A stretch of DNA of 64,000 nucleotides from Adenophora triphylla var. japonica (taxonomy: Eukaryota > Streptophyta > Magnoliopsida > Asterales > Campanulaceae). Below the pieces are notes generated by a model. It did no database searches and was not told the origin of the DNA. It was given only the letters and a program-made list of their open reading frames with translations. Shown in pieces: positions 56,118 to 64,000 of this stretch (position 1 is its first letter; each line of letters starts with the position of its first letter). Position numbers and translations under genes: made by a program. The stretch spans positions 99,501 to 163,500 of the forward strand of contig JAFEMH010005426.1 in assembly GCA_022495995.1 (NCBI GenBank), in the 5' to 3' direction.

Positions 56118-56384
56118 GACACATTAGTTTGATTATGTATCTTAGTTTTCCTTTAGCGAGGTTGCCGGTTGTAGGAATGAATCGGGCTTAGACTCATCAA
56201 AGAGCTTTTAACTTGTAATGAATATTTGAATTGCTTTAGAGTTTTTCGAGACGCTTTCATGGTACGATCAATTGTATTGATGCCAAAGTATGGCTTTTAT
56301 TTGTGCTTTAGACCGAACCGTTCCCATTTGCCTACGTTCCCCTCATTTTGAGGAGCTCGGGTCTTCGTAGTTCAAGCTGGTGAA
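56118..56384. other. Spacer after antisense gene 2
   Basis: 3' UTR-like AT-rich sequence with no ORF, up to the T-rich repeats. Confidence 0.4.
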
Positions 56385-56800
56385 CTCTTTTTGTTTTTTT
56401 TTTGTTTTTTTTTGGTGCAACCCTGTTTTTTACCTAGGCCGCCCTTTTCGGGTTTCTAACCTAGTTGGGTATTACTCTTTTAGCACTCTTTTTTTGTTTT
56501 TTTTTTTTTTTTTTTTTTGGTGCAACCACATGTTTTTACCTAGGCCGCCCTTCTCGGGATTCTAACCTAGTTGGGTATTACTCTTTTAGCACTCTTTTTT
56601 TGTTTTTGTTGTTTTTTTGGTGCAACCCTGTTTTTACCTAGTGCCCTTCTCGGGATTCTAACCTAGTTGGGTATTACTCTTTTAGCACTCTTTTTTTTTT
56701 GTTGTTGTTTTTTTTTTTTGTTTGATTTTTTGTTTGATTTTTTTGTTTTTTTTTGTTTTTTTTTTTTTTTTTTTTTGTTTTTTTACGCGTAGTATACTGC
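56385..56800. repeat. T-rich triple repeat between antisense gene 2 and integrase
   Basis: Three copies (about 56411, 56517 and 56617) of an 80-bp block, GGTGCAACC..ACCTAGGCCGCCC..TCTAACCTAGTTGGGTATTA, separated by long T runs. It lies at the convergence of the sense pol and the antisense genes. Confidence 0.9.
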
Positions 56801-57565
56801 GGCTTGTCACCATTCCTTGGGTGTACAAAGGGATTCCCGTCGAGGTCTGCGAGTTGCATGGCTCCTCGGGAGAAGATCTTACGGACGACATATGGCCCGA
56901 CCCATACGAGGCTCCCATTTGCCGAGAGGGTTGATACGGGTGGGGGCTTTTCTTTTAGAACGAGATCACCTTCTCGGATCTCCCGATGCTTTACTTTCTT
57001 GTCGAAGGCTCTAGCCATTCTTCCTTGATAGGCCGGATGTGTTCCATGGCCTTCGGTCGGCGTTCGTCTAGTAGGGCCAATTCGTCATGGCGACTGCGGA
57101 GCCATTCGACCTCGTTGATTTGGCTTTCCGGCGGTATACGGAGCGAGGTATTTCCGGCTCGATTGGGAGCACGGCTTCCATTCCGTATGTGAGGAGCAAA
57201 GGTGTTTCCCCGGTTGCCGTTACGGCGATGTTACGTAGCCCCGAGTGCCAAGTGTAACTTCTCGGGCCAATCTCTGCCTTGGACTGGCCATTTTCCGGAT
57301 GATATTTTCCAGAGTCTTGTTTCTTTGCCTCAACGGCTCCGTTGGTTTTGGGGCTGTAGGGAGATGACTTGTGACGGGTTATTCGGAATTCTGCCGGTTT
57401 GTCACATTCCCCTTCGAAGTGGGATCCATTATACGAAATGATTTCGGCCGGCAACCCGTATCGGCACATGATGTTTTCTTTGATGAAGAGGGCAACTTTC
57501 TTTGAATTGAGGATTTTGTAGGATTTTGCGAGCATCCTTTCCACTTCCTTCGAAGAAATGACCAA
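56674..57565 (-). pseudogene. Integrase of Gypsy-5, core and C-terminus, catalytic Asp changed
   Basis: Minus-strand frames 57565-57068 and 57018-56674. The core includes FIKENIMCRYGLPAEII, followed by SYNGSHF where other integrases have SDNG, so the second catalytic Asp is Tyr (codon about 57432-57434). The Glu motif NGAVEAKKQ is present. Then GETPLLLTYGMEAVLP and, after a frame change, the C-terminal REGDLVLKEKPPPVS..WVGPYVVRKIFSRGAMQLADLDG. The first catalytic Asp region is not present, since homology starts downstream of it. The element could not integrate using this protein. Confidence 0.85.
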
Positions 57566-57930
57566 TCTGCGTCTCTTCGGGCTCTTCCGCGAGTTCCCAA
57601 ATTCACACTCGTCAAAATCTCTTCGGCGGCTTGGGCTCGATTTTCCTCTTCCAGGACAACTTTGCTTAAAGATTTTTTTTTTTTGTTTGTTTTTTTTTTT
57701 TTTTTGTTTAATGTGTGCACTTCTTTATCTAATGAATTACTATTAAAAAATTTTTATTAATTAATTCATCATTAGTTAAAGTGGCAATCAAGGGATACTC
57801 GAAAGGTTCGTCATTTCATTGAAGACGAAGGGAATACAACGTTGCTGCTACGGACTCGTAGTCTTCAGGCGTAAGGCCATCGGACGACCCTAGAGACTCG
57901 ATCTTAACGAGAGAGGCGGGAGGACTTGTC
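57566..57930. other. Deletion scar where RT and RNase H should be
   Basis: Only about 0.35 kb separates the post-protease linker from the integrase. It contains T-rich DNA (57670-57715) and unassigned sequence. There are no RT or RNase H motifs on either strand. Confidence 0.7.
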
Positions 57931-60900
57931 CTAGATTGACACAAAGGGACGGGGTACCAATCCAAGCTTGGTGATTATTTCCTCCTTGGTCGCGGACGGG
58001 CCTGAGAGAGTTTCCCAATTCTTTAGCGACATCGCTGTCGGTGGCTTCATGACTCGGGGGCTGTCTCGTTTCTGTCCTCCTTCCTCAATTGCTGCTATCA
58101 TCTCTTGGACCGAGCCGAGATCAATCAGGTCTGGCACCTGGACTTCTTCTTCGAACAATTGCTGCATAACCAGACCATCCCAATCATCTGAGGGAAATTC
58201 CGTGGCCTTAGCTTTTGGCACTGTCAATTCGAACTCAGGTTTCGGGTCTCCCTGGGCAGGAGGAATAGTGGTTGTGAGTTTCTCGAACTGTTCCACCAGG
58301 TCAGGCACGCCTCTGAAGGTATACTCACTCTTCATGGTAGTGGTAGCCCCAGGTGAAGGATAGGCAACGTTCCCCTTCAGAGCTTGAGGTAGCGGCTCGA
58401 TAGATCTGTGTCCAAATAAGGAGCACCCGGGGTCCATTGTCGGGCATGATTGTTCCAGATTGTTTCCGGATCTGGGGCCTCATTTGACTCTTCGCTCTCG
58501 TCATCATCATCGTCATCGTCATCATCGTCATCGCTGTCATCAGAATCGTCTTCCCATACCACGGGGATATCAGCTGAGAGAGAACGACGGTCAAATCTGT
58601 TAGGGGAAGAGGGGTGCGTGCAGCCGCAGAAGTTGTCATATGCTCCCATTCCGGAAGTGATGGTGGCTAACGATTCGGCTTCTCCTCCCGAGAAATTGCG
58701 GGGGAAGAGTGAGAGGGGCGGCACATATTTGACACCGGGTAGGATATAGAAGGAATCCTCCTCTTCCGATTCTTATTGTTCTCGGGATCATATTCGGGCT
58801 TTCCCAAAGCCAATTTGCGAAGTGTACTAGCTCCGGATGCTCTTCGGCCTCTTTTGATAAGCCCAGTACGGGTGCTCGCCGGAAACTTTCTTGCTCAATC
58901 TTTCTTGATTGTTCTAACCATCTTGTATAAATAGTTCTTTCATGTTACGAGCGGAACGGCCCCGGTTCTTCGGTATCGGCCTTCCCTTCACCCGAAAAGT
59001 AGCGGGCCTCGTATTCTTGCAAGGAGTCTCGACATGAGACCAAGATGGGTCGGTCGTTCGATATCCTCGAGGCGAGGGAATCCGAATTCGGGATCCTCGA
59101 CGAGGTTGGCCACGGGTATTTGGGGAACCTTCATCGGCATCTTCACAGGCGTGTGAAGACTCTCCGCATTCGATCATACTCACTGATTATGGTTCCGTGG
59201 CAGCGGATTTTTGGCTTGTGTTGGGCCCCCGGGCCTTCCAACTTTCCTTGATCTATTAGCCCCTGGATTGCCTTTTTTCGGAGTGAAGCGGTACTGTCGA
59301 TCGGATGTCAGTGAAGGCTTGATGAAAGGCACAATACTTTGTAGTATCCACGGGAGCATTCGGATTTCTGGGTTGGAAATTCTCCAAAGGCCGCAGCAAG
59401 CCTTCTTTCACCGGTCCCTAAAGATGTCATTCGAGGCATTCCAAAGTTTTCGAGATTTATGACTCGCTGTCTCGGGCTCGGCCGGTTTTCTGGGAGCAAA
59501 AGGAGTCGTGTTATTACATTCTGTCCCGCATAGTTAATCATTTCTTTGCCTTTAGCAGGAGCGAGAGGCGGTGTTTGCAGGGAGGAGCCCGATATCTCGT
59601 AGGCGGGTGCGGCGGCCGGTTGCTTCGGTGTAGGCCTTTTCAAACTTAGGCTGCGAGAGTTAACCATGGCCCGCAAGTCCCGAGTATGGGAAGTGAGCGA
59701 GGGAGGCTCTCGAGAATGTGGTTTCAAGCATGACTGGAAGATGTCCGGTTGTTCCTCTTCGGAAGGAGGATGGCCATTTCACCGAGTTTCGGATTCCACC
59801 AGCTTGTAAAAGTCCCCAACATTCTCATCGAGGATATTTGCCCTTGTTGTTTGTAGGTCAACCCTATTTGTTTCCCATTCCAAGTTGGCCTTATATTTTT
59901 CTGTAGAAGGCATTGGTGATTTGGTCCCATGTAGCCCCGGCTTCGGAGTTTCAAACGGAAGAACCACTTTAAGGCCTTTGGACTTGAGGATAGGCGAAAT
60001 AGTCAGCCATTCTTGGCCCAGTTGGTACATCCTTTGGCTTTCATCGCCAAAGGTATACGTGTCCAAATGGGTTTTTCGGACATGCGGTTCCATCAAAGAG
60101 ATCCAGATTTGGCATCACGAATTTGTGGGGGCGGGGGAACAATGGAGTCCGGGTGCAGTGGCCGGAAGAGGCGGACTTACAGCGATCGGTTCGGCAATCT
60201 GCGCTTTCATTTCCTTGTGTTGTTCCATGAACCGGGCCGGATGAGGGTCTTGTGGGCGGAACCATGGCATTCAAGCTAGTGGCTGAGCTAGAGAGGAGCT
60301 ACCACCTGAGGCGGGCGGGTGGAGGGAACGGCCGGTCCGGGGACGTAGGTGAAACCTATCTGGGCCGAGTTACCACAGGGAGCATGAGTAGGAGCTCGAG
60401 CAAAGGGTAGAACCTTGCGGCTTCTTTGTGGATTTTCAACCGGCAAAGTAGGTGGGGGCAGCCCCGATGTGGCCGGATAACTTGGATTTCAGTGGGGCCC
60501 GTAAGTAGGCTTGAGTGCGGGAGCTGTATCCGGATTGTTGGTGCATGTTTGCTTGTGGTGAAGGTGTGTAACTTACAGGAATCTTGCGGTCACAGTGATT
60601 CGAGATGACAGGGATGGAGGCTTGGTAACCCATAGAAGTCTGAGTGAGGAATGGATTTGTGTGAGGAGCGTTTGAACTAGTACCGTTCCGAGGAGGGGCT
60701 CTGGCGTAGTCCGTAACTGCCGTGGCGGCATTCCGAACCGTAGGCCATTGCTGTGAAGGTCCGGATTGATCGGTTCCGAATCGAGGAGGATCCCGATCAG
60801 GCTGTGGCATTCCGAGATAGCCCCAACCATGAGAAGACATTCCGTGCTTGATTTTGCCCCACCGATTTGTGCCGCTCGTCCGTGCATGGATCCGGTGGTC

Positions 60901-61403
60901 TTGTGGTTGGGGAGCTGGCGACCCGAAAATCGAGGAGCATGGGTTCTGGTAGTGGCACCATAGGAGGTGGGTGGCGGCATCTGGTGTAATCAGGGCGGCG
61001 AGAGTGGGGTTGGCATCCTCGTCTTCTTCCACGGTGAAGGTGCCATCCGGATTGAGGCTGGCGGCCGGGCCGTGACTCTTAATAGCCTCCATAAAGGAAA
61101 TTTGTTTATTGTGCTTCTGTCGTAACCTCATACGTTCTGCTAGATTCCACTGTTGCTCTGTCGAGGGTCCGGGAGGCGGAGTGACGTTATCCCCATCATT
61201 ACCGGCACTGATGCGGACATTCCGAAACCCGGAGTTGGAACAAACGGCGAAGCCGACGATGCGCTTGACTCTTCCCAACTGATCAACGGTGACCCAGTGC
61301 CCGAAACCAAGCTTTGTGCGGAGCTGGGGGAAAGGACATGAAGGTTCGGATGTGCAGGAATGGAAGGAGGAGTAGGTGTTTGGGCTTTTGGCTCATGCAA
61401 CAT
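57931..61403 (-). pseudogene. gag-protease region of Gypsy-5, heavily frameshifted
   Basis: The N-terminal gag piece is Met at 61403 (MLHEPKAQTPTPPSIPAHPN) with 61278-60436 open in another frame (RMRLRQKHNKQISFMEAIK, then Pro/Gln-rich). The gag core is spread over 60274-60041 (MPNLDLFDGTACPKNPFG), 60096-59779 (QEWLTISPILKSKG) and 59727-59308. The last part (58724-58377, acidic run of about 20 Asp/Glu; 58437-57931) matches the spacer before RT in this lineage. No clear D-T/S-G protease box was found, so the protease is likely lost. Frame changes average one per 300-400 bp. Confidence 0.7.
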
Positions 61404-62660
61404 GCGGTTATTTGTTCACGTTTACTTAAAACATGTTTTATTAACCTAATCGGTTGGAAAAGATTGCTCTTCTTTTTCGCAAACTACTCGATTCTGGATC
61501 GGTGGGCCCCGTCACTACGTCTATAAGCCCCTCGTATTCCACACAGTATTTCGACCTCCCGGTGGTGGATGCCCGGGCGAGGGTCCTATAGGGCAAGCGG
61601 GTCCCACCGACCGAAAGAAAATGATCCTAGAAGTGGCGGGTAATCGAGTCTTAACGAGCATTCGATGTAAATTACGGACAAGGCGACGTCGAGTCAAGAT
61701 CGTGTCCGAGGAGCTCGACGAAAAGTCGGCATGATTTGACCGATAAATGTCCGCAATTGATCTTGACTTGTCGTCGCTAAGCCGTAATTAGGCATGGAAT
61801 AACCGTTAATCCTTGATGACTCAAAGTGTCAATGCTTTGGGGAGTCGGTGTATAATTTGTGCCGCCGAGGAGCGAAGTCAAGGCGCCGGTCAATATCTTG
61901 GTCAAAGTCTGCGGCGGAAAACCGGCGAACTTATTTGATTAGCGGCGATTAGGGACCCGAGAGATATTGAGTCGGTATGCCGACAAAGGCTTGAAAGGAA
62001 AGGTCTATACACGGACGGGGCATGACACGAGACCCGGACTAAAAACCAACCGGGTCTCGGACAAAGTGTGTCACGGACAAGTGCATGGTCGACACGAGGC
62101 TCCATGGGATGTTTGGGTAGTCCTGTGTGCTCATCCGAGAGGCGTAATAAGACCAAGCAGGACCGCGCGACAAGATTTCCCCGGGTTAAGGACGTAGTGT
62201 GCGGTGTACGGTCACGTGCGCGTAGTGTCTGTGATCTATATTCTTTTATTTGAGTAAAATAGAGATTTTTTTTTATGTGTCTTAAAAATATGATGCATGA
62301 TTTTTTTGGAAATTTTCTTTTTTTGAAAATCCTTTTTTTTTTGAATTTTTTTTATGAGCACATAAGCACGTAAGCATGAAAATTCCGACGAGTTAGGGAC
62401 ATTATTCCGACAGTCAAAAATTTTGACTTTCTCCGAGGCGGCCAAAACAACATGAAAACTGTGCAAAAATCAACACACACACAAAAATGATTTTCAAAGC
62501 CGGGACGGAAGCTTGACCCTCAAAAGCTTTTTTTTTGAAAACGGTGATACCGGTACGTGGGATTGTTAGACCACAATTTATCCCCGACTCGTGTTAGGAG
62601 GCGATAACGGGAAATTTAGTGGTTTCCACCAATATACCGAATACCATTTTTTATTAAAAA
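61404..62660 (-). other. 5' leader of Gypsy-5
   Basis: About 1.26 kb without convincing ORFs. It contains a long inverted repeat (61668-61791) and T-rich tracts (62260-62360). The part nearest the primer site matches the leader remnant of Gypsy-2 (2113-2713). Confidence 0.7.
61668..61791. repeat. Inverted repeat in the Gypsy-5 leader
   Basis: Arms of about 34 bp at 61668-61702 and 61758-61791 (TAAATTACGG..GAGTCAAGATC against GATCTTGACTTGTC..CCGTAATTA) with about 55 bp between. In RNA this would form a long stem-loop. Confidence 0.75.
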
Positions 62661-62685
62661 GCTTAGTCCCCAGCGGAGTCGCCAC
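62661..62685 (-). other. Primer-binding site of Gypsy-5
   Basis: Minus strand TGGCGACTCCGCTGGGGAC directly next to the LTR, the form reported as complementary to Arg-tRNA in Ogre elements. It fixes the element's orientation. Confidence 0.8.
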
Positions 62686-64000
62686 TGTAACGATGTGTTG
62701 CCTTTTTCGCGGGAAAAATTCGATTTTTGCGTTTCTTTGAAAAACCAAATAAAACCGGAAAAACGGAGTCGCCACGCCATTTTAATTTTGAAGGGCCAAA
62801 ACTTTGAAAAAAGCCCGAGATCAGAGATTTAGGTTCGGAGGTCATGTTACGCGTCGGGAAGGACGTTAGTGTGCACCCGACGCGCCTCGTAAAACGAGTC
62901 TTCCAAGCTGAAAATCATTTGTGTGTGTGTGTGTGTGTGTGTGTGTTTTGGCCAAAATAAGTTGAAACTGGAAAAAGTAAAAATTGGGATGTCTTTTAAG
63001 ACTTTAAACTGATCCCATGATTTTTTGGAGAATTTTTGGTTTGAGATTTGGTACTCAAAAAACCTTTTGAAGTTGAGAAGTCACTTCTGCCAGAAGGAAA
63101 TGGCAGCAGACACCTGATTTTGAAATGGATTCAAGGGTCCTAAAACTTCATAATCTGGATGAACTCAGAGAATGAAAGTTTCTCTAGACTCCTTGAATAA
63201 ACTTTGTGTGAAAGAAATTTCCATTTTGGAGAAGATTTGAGGGTCAAAACCTTCTGAAACCTCAGATATGAGATCTGGATTCCCAGAAGCTGATGAACTA
63301 GCCTCTGAAAGAAAAATTGAAAAGAGGAGTTTTACTCACCCAAAAAATAAGGTAAAAATATGTCTGGAAAGCTCTGGATGTTGGCTACAAAAAGTGTTTT
63401 GTAGTCAACACCAAATTCCAAGTTCATCTGTGTCCAAAAATTAAGACCATGGACTGAGGTCTGAGAAATTTGCTACTGGACAGCAACTTCTCAAGAAAGA
63501 AAATATGATTTTAAGGGGGTTTTGCATCCATGCTTGTCCCCATTTCCCTAGGTTTTGGTTAGTGATCACTAGACATTTTAGTGGTGAATCAACTATACCA
63601 AACCATCCTTGGGGTACATTAGGACTAAGCATTTCATTTGCTTGGGGAGGGGATTTTACCCTTTGAAATCAAGATTTAGTGCTTGAAAATGGTTTTTTAG
63701 GGTTTTGAAAGTGCATTTTTGCAAGTAAGAAGAAAAGCTTTGAAAATAATGTTGATCTTTGTAGAAGATCATCCATGGAGATGGTCTTCCATGGTGATCT
63801 TCTTAGATCTAGAGAAAGAAGATGAAAGAACTACATTTTGTAGTTTGAAGATGCATGCATGGATGAGATTTAGAGTTTAGGAAGAAGAGGGTTTACCAAT
63901 CTTCCTTGTGTTCTTACAAGTGTTTGGCTTGAGTGTATGAGTGTTTAGGGCTTTAATATGAGAGTGAGTGGATGAGTATGAGTTGGGAAAGATTGAGAGA
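62686..64000 (-). repeat. 5' LTR of Gypsy-5, incomplete at the window edge
   Basis: Begins TGTAACGATG and matches 47536-48830 closely, including the TG microsatellite (62927-62946). Differences are mainly single-base indels, plus a block at the very end (62693-62720 against 47543-47560). The remaining 430 bp, including the promoter, lie outside the window. Confidence 0.9.

Larger units (their letters stand above)
47536..64000 (-). mobile_element. Gypsy-5: large Ogre/Tat-like element lacking RT, with two antisense genes
   Basis: A minus-oriented element of more than 16.4 kb. The 3' LTR is at 47536-49278 and the 5' LTR starts at 62686 and runs off the window. On the minus strand gag begins near 61400 and integrase ends near 56780; RT and RNase H are missing. 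Between integrase and the 3' LTR lie two genes in the opposite direction and tandem arrays. The primer site matches the form used by Ogre elements. The LTRs are very similar (mostly single-base indels), implying recent insertion. Other elements would have to supply RT. Confidence 0.85.

Noticed and set aside
58450..58749. Plus-strand ORF with a long serine run
   Set aside because: It is the complement of an Asp-rich GAT repeat in the minus-strand gag-pol spacer of Gypsy-5.
1..64000. CRISPR arrays, bacterial operons, rRNA or a plasmid origin
   Set aside because: All tandem repeats here lack unique spacers of constant length, and gene content and introns are those of a plant nucleus.

Overview
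This window is nuclear DNA from a flowering plant, probably a eudicot; I cannot name the species. It is almost entirely nested transposable elements, with one recognisable host gene. The evidence for a plant is the set of families: Tat-lineage Ty3/gypsy elements with two RNase H domains and antisense extra genes, a Sirevirus-type Ty1/copia element, Helitrons, a Stowaway-like MITE and an F-box/LRR gene. There are no bacterial-style operons, tRNAs, rRNAs or CRISPR arrays.

The host gene lies on the minus strand and is cut into two distant exons. The F-box exon is at 31357-31670 and the LRR exon is at 4948-5395. They join in frame (donor GTAACC, acceptor TTATAG, 254 codons including the stop), so the roughly 26 kb between them is one intron. 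Removing the Helitron and everything nested in it leaves about 0.3 kb, an ordinary plant intron.

Layout, left to right. 1-2112: 5' end (LTR plus gag) of a minus-oriented gypsy element (Gypsy-1), inserted into 2113-4590, the leader and 5' LTR of another (Gypsy-2). 4591-5610: host sequence with exon 2. 5611-31267: a Helitron with a tandem array of 5' termini and a helicase remnant, itself split by Gypsy-3 (5730-14411, minus, perfect 5-bp target duplication) and a Sirevirus (14708-27762, plus), and carrying a MITE (30444-30708). 31357-31670: exon 1. 31742-34635: a small Helitron, a gypsy LTR fragment, a copia LTR remnant and unassigned AT-rich DNA. 34636-47535: Gypsy-4 (plus), nearly intact gag-pol plus an antisense spliced gene. 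47536-64000: Gypsy-5 (minus), probably inserted into Gypsy-4. It has lost reverse transcriptase but carries two antisense genes, one resembling the plant mobile domain.

A common theme is accessory cargo. Gypsy-3, Gypsy-4, Gypsy-5 and the Sirevirus each carry genes beyond gag-pol, mostly antisense and placed between pol and the 3' LTR. In Gypsy-4 and Gypsy-5 this region also holds tandem arrays, and it contains short structured motifs. Every element coding region has stops, frameshifts or active-site changes, whereas both F-box exons are open.
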